Positions 32,195-39,713 of a stretch of 51,939 bases of DNA are shown piece by piece (the first letter of the stretch is position 1; the number at the start of each line of letters is the position of its first letter). This DNA comes from CAG-791 sp963591995. Lineage in GTDB: Bacteria; Bacillota; Clostridia; Lachnospirales; Lachnospiraceae. A program made the position numbers and the translations under genes. The notes beneath the pieces are model-generated. The model had not been told where the DNA came from. It saw only the letters and a list, made by a program, of their open reading frames with translations, and ran no database searches. The stretch covers positions 1 through 51,939 of the forward strand of contig CAVAUJ010000009.1 in the NCBI GenBank assembly GCA_963591995.1, given 5' to 3'.

Positions 32195-32225
32195 TTGTCA
32201 ACTCGCGTTTTTGTTAAGTTGACAA
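32195..32225 (-). promoter_or_regulatory. BirA operator overlapping the bioY promoter
   Basis: TTGTCAAC, exactly 15 bases, then GTTGACAA: the half-sites and spacing match the BirA signal known from Firmicutes biotin genes. On the minus strand the operator contains TTGACA, followed at 18 bases by TAGTCT, a plausible promoter, so bound BirA would cover the -35 region. Confidence 0.85.
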
Positions 32226-32765
32226 TCACATTTGTACCGGGTTATCCTGCCGCAGCACGCGCCGCGCCGCCTTCATAACCGGCCGGAACAGCACAAGACA
32301 CAGGAGAAAATTGCTGACGCCGTGCAGGATATCCACCGGGATTCCCGCAATCCACCAGGCGATGGCCACCTTCGGCCCTCCCATGATCCAGTAGGGCACC
32401 GTACAGAAGGCGCCGAAAAAGAGCCCGAACAGTGCTGTCAGCACACAATACCACCAATAGCCCTCTGCATCCACCGGAAACCTGCGGTGCAGCATGTCCA
32501 CCAGCAGGATCTCCAGCGGCCACACGTACAGGTACATGATAACCCAGATTCCGCTGCCGAAGACCAGCGTCTCCGCAAAGGTAAAGGCGAACGACACCAG
32601 AATGACCTTCCTCCCCCGCAGAATTGTGAATACGAGGAAGAGGAAGGTCACCAGTTCGACATTGGGCAGAAAATCCAGCGCGCGCTTGGCGACCTCGATC
32701 ATCGCCAGCATCATCGCCATTTCCGCAATCTGTCTGCAGGATGCGTGCTTATTTGGATGTCTCAT
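32226..32765 (-). CDS. ECF transporter S component, substrate unassigned
   Basis: A 179-aa membrane protein with about five or six helices, of the energy-coupling-factor S-component type: an N-terminal IAEMAMMLAMIEVAKRALDF, FLFLVFTILRGRKVILVSFA, ETLVFGSGIWVIMYLYVWPL, and a C-terminal helix pair with arginines for docking. It lacks motifs of BioY, FolT, RibU or ThiT that I can recognise. It overlaps the upstream DUF4430 gene by 17 bases, so the two are co-translated. DUF4430 resembles the C-terminal domain of cobalamin-binding intrinsic factor and transcobalamin, which suggests a corrinoid substrate; this is inference. It depends on EcfA/T proteins encoded elsewhere. Confidence 0.8.
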   Translation of the reverse strand: MRHPNKHASCRQIAEMAMMLAMIEVAKRALDFLPNVELVTFLFLVFTILRGRKVILVSFAFTFAETLVFGSGIWVIMYLYVWPLEILLVDMLHRRFPVDAEGYWWYCVLTALFGLFFGAFCTVPYWIMGGPKVAIAWWIAGIPVDILHGVSNFLLCLVLFRPVMKAARRVLRQDNPVQM

Positions 32766-33162
32766 ACACGAACCGGAAGGTATCTCCGTCCGCTACCGGC
32801 TGCTGATCCGCACCGTACTGACCATACTCGCCGTTGACATAAATGGCCCAGTAGGCACCGTCGGCATTATAATCCGCCGTCTCGCCGTTGATCGCGGTGA
32901 TGTACAGACCGTACTCGCTCTCCTCGCCTTCGTAGCTGAAGGTTCCGGTCGCCGACAGGGTATCCATGATGTCCTTCAGATATTCCGAATCCGAGGCCGT
33001 TTCGTAGGATGTCGTACTGCCGTCGGAAGCGACCACCTCTACCGTGCAATGCTTGGTCCCTGCCGAGGTCTTGGCGCCGAACGCCTTGTAGACTCCTGCC
33101 AGCACGGCAATCACCGCCACCAGAACCACCAGGGTAACAATCATTTTTTTCTGCTTACTCAT
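32749..33162 (-). CDS. Membrane-anchored DUF4430 protein
   Basis: A 137-aa protein: an N-terminal signal-anchor helix (KMIVTLVVLVAVIAVLAGVY), then an exterior domain with the DUF4430 hallmark GAYWAIYVNGEYGQYGADQQ and a VADGDTFRFVYE ending. The fold is related to the ligand-gripping C-terminal domain of animal cobalamin carriers. It probably presents a ligand to the ECF S component whose gene overlaps its end. The ATG at 33162 follows AAAGGAG. It starts 51 bases after folC in the same direction, so it may be the third gene of the THF-riboswitch transcript; I see no terminator in the gap. Confidence 0.85.
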   Translation of the reverse strand: MSKQKKMIVTLVVLVAVIAVLAGVYKAFGAKTSAGTKHCTVEVVASDGSTTSYETASDSEYLKDIMDTLSATGTFSYEGEESEYGLYITAINGETADYNADGAYWAIYVNGEYGQYGADQQPVADGDTFRFVYETSK

Positions 33163-33213
33163 CTGCGATCTCCTTTTTTGTTTTATTGCCTGTTTTGTTG
33201 CCTGTTCTTTAAT

Positions 33214-34584
33214 TTAATGAACACCTTTCTGCTTGCCGGCTGCACCCTTTGCCGAGTGCACTGCCTCCCGGATCTCTTCCACCTGATACAGCGATCCGAA
33301 GCAGACGATGGCCGCCTCCCGCCGCAGGCCCGTCTCCTCGCGGCAGATCCCCTCTTTGCCGGCTGCCGCAGCAGTGTACTCCTTTGCCGCCGCAAAGGCA
33401 AGACGGATTCCCTCCGCAGGAGAAGCCGCGGTCTCCACCGGCCCTGTGAACAGCCCGGCCATTCGCTCTGCCAGCTCCTGCTGCTCCAATGCACGGTCCT
33501 TCTCTGCGCCGGGCATCTGTGCGATGAACCGGTCGGCATACGGCGCGGCCAGACGGATCATCTCGTCGTAATCCTTGTCCGCCATCACACCCATCACGAA
33601 GATGACCCGGTAAGGCGCCAGGTAATCGCGCACCGCTTCCATTAAGGCCCTTACGCCGTCCGGATTGTGCGCGCCGTCCACAATGCACAGGGGATCCTCC
33701 GAGAGAATCTCAAATCTCCCCGGCCAGGAAACGTTCGCGAGGCCCTCGCGGATGGCGGTTTCCGAAATGGGATATCCCTTCCGGATCAGCACATCCGCAG
33801 CGTCCAATACCGCACATGCATTCCGGCATTGATGCCTTCCCAGAAGGGAAAGGCGAAGATCCCTCCGGTTCCGGTAATGAAAACGCTGTCCTGCGGGCCC
33901 ATCCACGCCCAGCTCCGTAAGACTTTCCGGATCGGTTTCCAGGAGGCCCGCGCCTCTTTCGCGGCAGAGCTCCCGTATCACGCCGGTCACCTCTTCGCTT
34001 TGGTGACAGAGCACCACCTCCCCGCCCGGTTTGATGATGCCGCCCTTTTCAAAAGCGATCTTTTCCAGCGTGTCTCCCAGAATCTCCGTGTGTTCCAGAC
34101 CGATCTTCATGATCAGCGCGCAGTCCGGAACCGGAATCGCATTGGTGGCATCCAGGCGCCCTCCCAGTCCGACCTCCAGCACGACGATCCGACAGCCCTC
34201 CCGGCGGAAATACAGGAAGCCCAGTGCCGTCAGCAGTTCGAACTTCGTCGGCTTATTCTCCATCGACAATGCCGCCGGGCGAAGCTCGGCCAGCAGCTCC
34301 GACAGTTCTTCATCGCGAATGTCCTCTCCATCCACCGACCAGCGCTCATTGATCACCGACAGATGCGGGGAAATGTACCTTCCGGTGCGCAGTCCGCTCC
34401 TTTGCAGGATGCTCGCCAGCATCGCCGATGCGGAGCCCTTTCCGTTTGTTCCTGCGATGTGGACGAAAGAAAGCTCCCGCTCCGGATGTCCGAGCCGTTC
34501 CAGCAGCTGCTGCATGCGGAAGGGATTTGCCGGTGCTGCCTGCCAGTCTGCCGAGAGCTGCGCAAAAGCCTCTTCCCAGGTCAT
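33214..34584 (-). CDS. folC: Folylpolyglutamate synthase / dihydrofolate synthase
   Basis: A 456-aa Mur-ligase-type enzyme that adds glutamate to folates, which retains them in the cell. Motifs: ATP loop GTNGKGS (45-51), the FolC-type RTGRYISPHL, VGLGGRLDATN, IGLEHTEILGDTLEKIAFEK, and VDGAHNPDG in the C-terminal domain. An Ala-rich stretch near residue 405 (AFAAAKEYTAAAAGKEG) is a low-complexity insertion. Its ATG overlaps the folT stop by 4 bases. With folT it forms an import-and-trap pair under a THF riboswitch. Confidence 0.95.
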   Translation of the reverse strand: MTWEEAFAQLSADWQAAPANPFRMQQLLERLGHPERELSFVHIAGTNGKGSASAMLASILQRSGLRTGRYISPHLSVINERWSVDGEDIRDEELSELLAELRPAALSMENKPTKFELLTALGFLYFRREGCRIVVLEVGLGGRLDATNAIPVPDCALIMKIGLEHTEILGDTLEKIAFEKGGIIKPGGEVVLCHQSEEVTGVIRELCRERGAGLLETDPESLTELGVDGPAGQRFHYRNRRDLRLSLLGRHQCRNACAVLDAADVLIRKGYPISETAIREGLANVSWPGRFEILSEDPLCIVDGAHNPDGVRALMEAVRDYLAPYRVIFVMGVMADKDYDEMIRLAAPYADRFIAQMPGAEKDRALEQQELAERMAGLFTGPVETAASPAEGIRLAFAAAKEYTAAAAGKEGICREETGLRREAAIVCFGSLYQVEEIREAVHSAKGAAGKQKGVH

Positions 34585-35099
34585 TGTATCAGCACCTTTC
34601 GCAGATCCGTTCTCTTCAAGGCACCGGAAAGCGCCACGAGGATCCCGATCTGCACCGGTGCGATCACCAGCACCTGCAGAAAGCGCACCGGCAAAAGCGC
34701 GGCGAAGCTGCTGCCGTACAGAAGGCTGATCCAGAACGTGTTCATCCCCAGGCTGAAAACAATCTGATTGAGGCCCACCGCCATGAGAATCCCCGGCAGC
34801 TGCAGCCGCCCCTTTCCGAGGAAGAGGCCGAAGACGCCTCCCATACAGGCCGCCGTCAGGGTAAAGCCCGGAAAATACGTCCCGGACGGAAACAGCACGG
34901 CGCCCAGGACATCACTCACCGCACCCACCATCGCCGCCGGCACCGGGCCGAAAAACGCACCGGCCAGCGCCACGGGAATGAAGCCAAGCCCTATTCTGGT
35001 ATTCCATGCGTTGAAGGAGCAGAATCTTGCGAGAATGATCTGAAGCGTCACAAGAACAGAAAGGAGCACCAACGTTTTCGTAGATAGTTTTTTCGACAT
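34581..35099 (-). CDS. folT: Folate ECF transporter S component FolT
   Basis: A 172-aa membrane protein with about six helices (for example TLVLLSVLVTLQIILARFCS and LVIAPVQIGILVALSGAL). FolT-like features are the RFCSFNAWNTRIGLGFIPVA segment and GPVPAAMVGAVSDVLGAVLF-type loop, plus FPGFTLTAACMGGVFGLFLG. The ATG at 35099 follows GGAGGTTGT. The preceding leader contains a THF riboswitch, which supports folate as substrate independently of the protein sequence. folC follows with a 4-base overlap. The EcfA/T module is not in this window. Confidence 0.93.
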   Translation of the reverse strand: MSKKLSTKTLVLLSVLVTLQIILARFCSFNAWNTRIGLGFIPVALAGAFFGPVPAAMVGAVSDVLGAVLFPSGTYFPGFTLTAACMGGVFGLFLGKGRLQLPGILMAVGLNQIVFSLGMNTFWISLLYGSSFAALLPVRFLQVLVIAPVQIGILVALSGALKRTDLRKVLIQ

Positions 35100-35149
35100 A
35101 CAACCTCCTTTGCCGTCCCTGACCGCAAAGAAGACAGGCTGTCTCCTGT

Positions 35150-35248
35150 GCAGCGGGATGCGAGCTCTAAACCGTGGGATTCCTCCGCTTCGTCCTTCGA
35201 ACAACTCCCCGTCTCAAAGGCACTGACCGCTTAGGGCTCTACTCTGCG
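35150..35248 (-). ncRNA. Tetrahydrofolate (THF-I) riboswitch controlling folT-folC
   Basis: The minus-strand leader shows the class-I THF signature in order: GCAGAGTAG at the 5' end, AGCGGTCAGTGCC, the core GACGAAGCGGAGGAAT, CCACGGTTTAGA, and GCATCCCGCTGC at the 3' end; the terminal GCAG/CTGC closes P1. Downstream, CTTTGC and GCAAAG form a stem that abuts or masks the GGAGG of folT, which points to control of translation rather than termination. Confidence 0.82.
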
Positions 35249-35256
35249 TTTGGTGT

Positions 35257-35287
35257 GCATGGTAAACTCTTTTTACCATGCTGTAAA
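35257..35287 (-). promoter_or_regulatory. folT promoter with overlapping palindromic operator
   Basis: On the minus strand TTTACA (5 of 6), 17 bases, TACCAT (4 of 6); transcription would start within a few bases of the riboswitch. A perfect 10-bp-arm palindrome, GCATGGTAAA-CTCTT-TTTACCATGC, covers the spacer and -10 region and looks like a repressor site. Confidence 0.55.
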
Positions 35288-35349
35288 GTATCTGTGCGAA
35301 CAAAGCGCAGCACCGGGCCGGCGTTGGGGTTCTGTTCCTGTGCTGCGGT

Positions 35350-35378
35350 TTGAATCGCGTCCCGATTCGTGCTATTGT
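35350..35378 (+). promoter_or_regulatory. Candidate promoter for metF-metH
   Basis: TTGAAT, 17 bases, TATTGT on the plus strand, giving a leader of about 90 bases before metF. No SAM, cobalamin or second THF riboswitch pattern is visible in that leader. It lies in the 376-base divergent gap that also holds the THF riboswitch and folT promoter on the other strand. Confidence 0.4.
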
Positions 35379-35475
35379 TCCAAAAGAGGCATTGGATGCC
35401 TTCCGACCCCAATTGATACGTAACCGTTCAGCACGCATTGCTGCCCTTCTTCGGACGCAGCACGAAGGTTTCTCA

Positions 35476-36342
35476 ATGAAGATTACTCAGATTTTTGATG
35501 AACACGAGGTCACCCTTTCCTTTGAGGTATTTCCTCCGAAAACCGATGACAAGTACGCGGACGTAGAAGCGGCTGCACGGCAGATTGCCGCCCTCCGGCC
35601 GGCCTTTATGAGCGTCACCTACGGCGCCGGCGGCGGGACCTCCCGGCACACGGCTTCCATCGCGGCCGATCTGCAGAACAAATATCACACGCCCGTCCTC
35701 GCCCACCTCACCTGCGTTTCCTCCACGCGTGACGGTGTACGGGACATGCTCCGCATGTACCGGGAAAACGGCATTGAGAACATCATGGCGCTTCGGGGCG
35801 ACATTCCCAAGGAGGGCCGCTCGGTTTATGACTATGACCACGCAAGCCAGCTGATCTGCGACATCAAATCTCTGGATGAGGATTTCTGCATCGGCGCCGC
35901 CTGCTATCCGGAGGGGCATGTCGAATGCGCCAGCCCCTCGGAGGATGTCCTGCATCTGAAGGAGAAGGTGGAGGCCGGAGCAGACTTTCTCACCACGCAG
36001 ATGTTCTTTGACAACAATATGCTCTACAACTTCCTGTACCGCATACGGGAGGCCGACATCCGCGTCCCCGTCCTCCCCGGCATCATGCCCATCACCAATC
36101 AGCGGCAGGTGGCCCGCAGCGTGGCGCTGTCCGGCTCCACGATTCCGCCCCGCTTCCGCATGATGGTGGACCGCTTCGGCAATGACCCGGCGAAAATGAA
36201 GCAGGCCGGCATCATCTATGCCACGGAGCAGATCATTGACCTGATTGCCAACGGCGTCACGCACATCCATGTGTACTCGATGAACAAGCCGGACATCGCC
36301 GCCGGCATCATGGCTTCCCTCTCCTCCATCCTGGACAACTGA
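35476..36342 (+). CDS. metF: Methylenetetrahydrofolate reductase
   Basis: A 288-aa MetF-type TIM-barrel flavoenzyme that reduces 5,10-methylene-THF to 5-methyl-THF, the methyl donor for MetH. Family motifs are visible: SFEVFPPK near the N-terminus, FMSVTYGAGG, LAHLTC, IMALRGDIP, GAACYPEGH and the flavin/folate-site residues in DFLTTQMFFD. The ATG at 35476 follows GAAGG. It begins a plus-strand run metF, MetH activator, metH. It has no C-terminal SAM-regulatory domain, as usual in bacteria. Confidence 0.96.
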   Translation: MKITQIFDEHEVTLSFEVFPPKTDDKYADVEAAARQIAALRPAFMSVTYGAGGGTSRHTASIAADLQNKYHTPVLAHLTCVSSTRDGVRDMLRMYRENGIENIMALRGDIPKEGRSVYDYDHASQLICDIKSLDEDFCIGAACYPEGHVECASPSEDVLHLKEKVEAGADFLTTQMFFDNNMLYNFLYRIREADIRVPVLPGIMPITNQRQVARSVALSGSTIPPRFRMMVDRFGNDPAKMKQAGIIYATEQIIDLIANGVTHIHVYSMNKPDIAAGIMASLSSILDN

Positions 36343-36344
36343 CC

Positions 36345-37040
36345 ATGACGCGTCTGGAGGAAGCCGGGGAGCGCATTGACATCCCCCGAAGGGAAATTGC
36401 AAGATATCTCGGTTATCGCGGCGTCGCGCCGGATGCCGTCTCTGCCGCTCAGATCGAGAGCTGCGCCTGCCGGCTGCAGGCCGCCTGCCGGCCGAGAGCC
36501 GCGTGGGAATGCTATCCGCTGGAGGTAACGCGGCCGTCTCCTGCGAACGGGACGGCTGCCCGCTTCCGCATTCAGAGCATGACCTTTACCAGCCGGGCGC
36601 TCTCCCGCACGCTTTCCGGATGTTCTCAGGTGGTTCTGATGGCAGCCACCATCGGTCCCGGGGCAGATTTTCTCATTCGCCGGGCCGAGGCTGTCAGCAT
36701 GGCCGAGGCCGCCGTATTTCAGGCCGCCGGTGCGGCCATGGCGGAGGCCTGGTGTGATGAGGTCAACCGGCGGATTGCCGCCACGATGAGAGAAAAGGGG
36801 CTCTACGCCCGGCCGCGGTTCTCACCCGGCTACGGCGATGTCCCTCTGACGCTTCAAAAGGATTTCGAGACCCTGCTGCAGATGCCCGCAAGCTGCGGCA
36901 TTTCCCTTACGGATTCTCTTCTGATGGTGCCCAGCAAATCCGTCACTGCCATGATCGGACTCTCCGGGCACGAGGAGCCCTGCGTTCCGGCAGGCTGCGA
37001 GGTCTGCGGGCACCGCGACACCTGCAGCTTCCGGCGATGA
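36345..37040 (+). CDS. Stand-alone MetH activation-domain protein
   Basis: A 231-aa protein matching the SAM-binding reactivation domain that in E. coli is the C-terminal part of MetH: GPGADFLIRRAEA, and RPRFSPGYGDVPLTLQKDFE followed by ISLTDSLLMVPSKSVTAMIG. It returns oxidised cob(II)alamin MetH to methylcobalamin using SAM and a flavodoxin or similar donor. Unlike the E. coli domain it ends with four cysteines in GCEVCGHRDTCSFR and PCVPAGC, which could hold a metal or act in redox. It starts 2 bases after metF and precedes metH, so the activation domain is supplied in trans. Confidence 0.9.
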   Translation: MTRLEEAGERIDIPRREIARYLGYRGVAPDAVSAAQIESCACRLQAACRPRAAWECYPLEVTRPSPANGTAARFRIQSMTFTSRALSRTLSGCSQVVLMAATIGPGADFLIRRAEAVSMAEAAVFQAAGAAMAEAWCDEVNRRIAATMREKGLYARPRFSPGYGDVPLTLQKDFETLLQMPASCGISLTDSLLMVPSKSVTAMIGLSGHEEPCVPAGCEVCGHRDTCSFRR

Positions 37041-37065
37041 AGCCTGTTCCGGTCCGCACGGCAGC

Positions 37066-37102
37066 GCTAAGGAAATGCTGATTCAATCAGCATTTCCTTA
37101 GC
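37066..37102. repeat. Perfect palindrome with 18-bp arms upstream of metH
   Basis: GCTAAGGAAATGCTGATT and its exact complement are separated by a single base. It lies between the activator gene and metH. No T-run follows, so it is not a standard terminator; it may attenuate transcription or bind a dimeric regulator. Confidence 0.8.
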
Positions 37103-37150
37103 ACCCTCCGGTGGATCGCATGGATCAATGCTCTGCAGAAAGGAGCTATT

Positions 37151-39595
37151 ATGACACGTCCCAACCTCCGCGATGTTCTCGGCCGCCAATGGCTGTTCTG
37201 CGACGGAGCCACCGGCACCTATCTTCAATCACGCGGCCTCAAGGGCGGCGAGCTGCCGGAGCTGTGGAATCTGACCCACCCGGACATCATCTCTGATCTC
37301 TATACCGGCTTCCTGCAGGCCGGTGCCAACATCATCAATGCCAATACCTTCGGGGCCAATGAGCTGAAATATCCGGACAATCTCGAGGAAATCATCCGTG
37401 CCGGCGTAGACCTTGCGCGGAAGGCGCGCACCGACTGCGGCCGCGAGGCAGATGCCTGGATTGCCCTGGATGTCGGGCCCACCGGAAAGCTCCTCGAGCC
37501 TCTGGGCGACCTTGCCTTCGAGCGTGCGGTGGAGGTTTACTCCCGCATCATCCGCATCGGACAGGAGGCCGGCGCCGATCTGGTTCTCATTGAAACCATG
37601 AATGACACCTATGAGCTCAAGGCCGCTGTGCTGGCTGCCCGGGAAACCTGCAGCCTTCCCATCCTGGCCACCACCACGTTTGACCGCAACGGACAGCTCC
37701 TGACCGGTGCCGGCGTGGAGGCCGTGGTTCCCCTGCTGGAGAGCCTTCGCGTGGACGCTCTCGGCGTCAACTGTTCCCTTGGCCCTCACGAAATGAAGCC
37801 CATTGTGGAGCGACTCGTCCGTGCCGCCTCCATTCCGGTTATTGTCAATCCCAATGCCGGTCTTCCCCGGGAGGAAAACGGACGAACCGTATTCGACGTC
37901 ACGCCGGAAGATTTTGCCCGGACCATGACCGAGCTGGCCTCCCTCGGCATTCAGGTGGCCGGCGGCTGCTGCGGCACCACCTTCGAGCACATCCGCAGGG
38001 AAATTGCCGCTCTTTCCGCTCTCCCCTTCCACCCTCCGGTTCCGAAGCAAACCACCGTGGTCACCAGCTTCTCGCAGGCGGTGGAAATCGGACCGCGCTG
38101 CGTCATCATCGGCGAACGCATCAATCCGACAGGCAAGAAGCGCTTCAAACAGGCGCTCCGGGAGAACGATCTCCCTTATATTCTGCAGGAGGGCCTCAAT
38201 CAGGAGGACACCGGCGCCCACATCCTCGACGTCAACGTCGGTCTCCCGGAAATCGATGAGCCCGCCATGATGGAAACCGTGGTAAAGCGTCTGCAGGGCG
38301 TCACCGGACTTCCTCTGCAGATCGATACCACGGATGTTTGCGCACTGGAGCGGGCCCTTCGCTGCTACAACGGCAAGCCCATGATCAACTCCGTCAACGG
38401 AAAGGCGGAGAACATCGCCGCGGTCATGCCCCTCGTCGCGCGCTACGGCGGCGTCCTCGTGTGCCTTGCTCTGGATGAGGACGGCATTCCGGAGACCGCC
38501 GACGGCCGCATGGCCGTTGCGCGCAAGCTCTACGCCGCAGCCGATCACTACGGAATTCCGCGAAAGGATCTGGTCATCGACGGCCTCTGCATGACCATTT
38601 CCTCCGACAGCAGCGGTGCGCTCACCACATTGGAAACCCTGCGGCGCGTGCGGGATGAGCTGCACGGCCACACCATTCTCGGCGTATCCAACATTTCCTT
38701 CGGACTGCCGGCAAGGGAGCTGGTGAATTCTCACTTCCTGACCATGGCCATGCAGAACGGCCTCTCCTGCGCCATCATCAATCCGGGAAATGAGCCGATG
38801 ATGCAGGCCTATCGCGCCAGCCTCGCCCTGCTCGATCAGGATCCGCAGTGCATGGAATACATCGGGGCCTACCATGATTATGTGCCCGCCGCAAAGCGCG
38901 GCAGCGTGATCGCCGATCCGGCCTCTGCCCCCGGCGGCACCGCTGCTTCCGGCGACAGTGCGCAGGATTCCGAACTCTCCCGGCGGCCTCTCTACCAGGC
39001 AATCCAGCGCGGCATGAAGGAGAGCGCTGCGGCGGCCACCGCCGAGGGGCTCACCTCCCGGTCCGGTCTCGACCTGATCAACGAGGAGCTGATTCCCGCG
39101 CTGGATGTCGTGGGACAGGGCTTTGAAAAGGGCACGGTCTTCCTGCCGCAGCTCCTCATGAGTGCAGAGGCCGCCAAGGCTGCCTTCGCCGTCATCAAGG
39201 AATCCATGGCCGGGCAGCCGCAGAAAATCAAGGCAAAGGTGATTCTCGCGACCGTAAAGGGTGACATTCATGACATCGGCAAGAACATTGTAAAGGTTAT
39301 GCTGGAAAATTATGGGTATGAGGTGCTCGATCTGGGAAAGGATGTGCCCCCGGAGGTCATTGTCGAAACAGCCCTCCGGGAGGATGTGACGCTGGTCGGT
39401 CTCTCTGCACTCATGACCACCACCGTGGTCAGCATGGAGGAGACCATCCGCCAGCTGCGCAGCCGGAAACCCGACTGCCGCGTCATGGTCGGCGGTGCCG
39501 TCATGACACAGGAGTATGCCGATGCCATCGGCGCCGATTTCTACGGGAAGGATGCCATGGCCTCCGTCCGCTATGCCGACTCCCTGTTCGCGTGA
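37151..39595 (+). CDS. metH: Cobalamin-dependent methionine synthase (no activation domain)
   Basis: Transfers a methyl group from 5-methyl-THF via cobalamin to homocysteine. The 814-aa protein has a homocysteine domain (1-285) with zinc cysteines in GVNCSLGP and GGCCGTT, a pterin domain (about 310-560; IGERINPTGKKRFKQ, ILDVNVGLPEIDE, IDTT), a cap (about 600-690) and a B12 domain with DIHDIGKN, whose His near residue 707 is the lower cobalt ligand. The reactivation domain is missing and is encoded separately just upstream. A short Pro/Ala/Gly/Ser-rich linker (residues about 590-610) precedes the cap. The ATG at 37151 follows AAAGGAG. Confidence 0.97.
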   Translation: MTRPNLRDVLGRQWLFCDGATGTYLQSRGLKGGELPELWNLTHPDIISDLYTGFLQAGANIINANTFGANELKYPDNLEEIIRAGVDLARKARTDCGREADAWIALDVGPTGKLLEPLGDLAFERAVEVYSRIIRIGQEAGADLVLIETMNDTYELKAAVLAARETCSLPILATTTFDRNGQLLTGAGVEAVVPLLESLRVDALGVNCSLGPHEMKPIVERLVRAASIPVIVNPNAGLPREENGRTVFDVTPEDFARTMTELASLGIQVAGGCCGTTFEHIRREIAALSALPFHPPVPKQTTVVTSFSQAVEIGPRCVIIGERINPTGKKRFKQALRENDLPYILQEGLNQEDTGAHILDVNVGLPEIDEPAMMETVVKRLQGVTGLPLQIDTTDVCALERALRCYNGKPMINSVNGKAENIAAVMPLVARYGGVLVCLALDEDGIPETADGRMAVARKLYAAADHYGIPRKDLVIDGLCMTISSDSSGALTTLETLRRVRDELHGHTILGVSNISFGLPARELVNSHFLTMAMQNGLSCAIINPGNEPMMQAYRASLALLDQDPQCMEYIGAYHDYVPAAKRGSVIADPASAPGGTAASGDSAQDSELSRRPLYQAIQRGMKESAAAATAEGLTSRSGLDLINEELIPALDVVGQGFEKGTVFLPQLLMSAEAAKAAFAVIKESMAGQPQKIKAKVILATVKGDIHDIGKNIVKVMLENYGYEVLDLGKDVPPEVIVETALREDVTLVGLSALMTTTVVSMEETIRQLRSRKPDCRVMVGGAVMTQEYADAIGADFYGKDAMASVRYADSLFA

Positions 39596-39620
39596 GTGCT
39601 CTTCCGGAAGCCGCCTTTTC

Positions 39621-39664
39621 GAACCTGACGGGCACAGGACAGCTGTCCTGTGCCCGTCAGGTTC
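39621..39664 (+). terminator. 44-base perfect palindrome, likely bidirectional terminator
   Basis: Each arm is 22 bases (GAACCTGACGGGCACAGGAC plus AG) with no loop bases left over. It lies 26 bases after metH and ahead of the convergent HD gene. The following CTGTTTGT is only weakly T-rich. A second stem, TGTCAGAT/ATCTGACA, follows at 39671-39691, and CAGGTTCTCT is repeated at 39658 and 39706. Confidence 0.65.
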
Positions 39665-39713
39665 TCTGTTTGTCAGATTCACGATCTGACAGACGCACGG
39701 TTCGGCAGGTTCT

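Noticed and set aside
33163..33213. Cobalamin riboswitch upstream of the DUF4430/ECF-S pair
   Set aside because: The gap to folC is only 51 bases, too short for a cobalamin riboswitch, and has no B12 box.
35379..35475. SAM or cobalamin riboswitch upstream of metF-metH
   Set aside because: None of the conserved core motifs of these classes is visible in the roughly 90-base leader.
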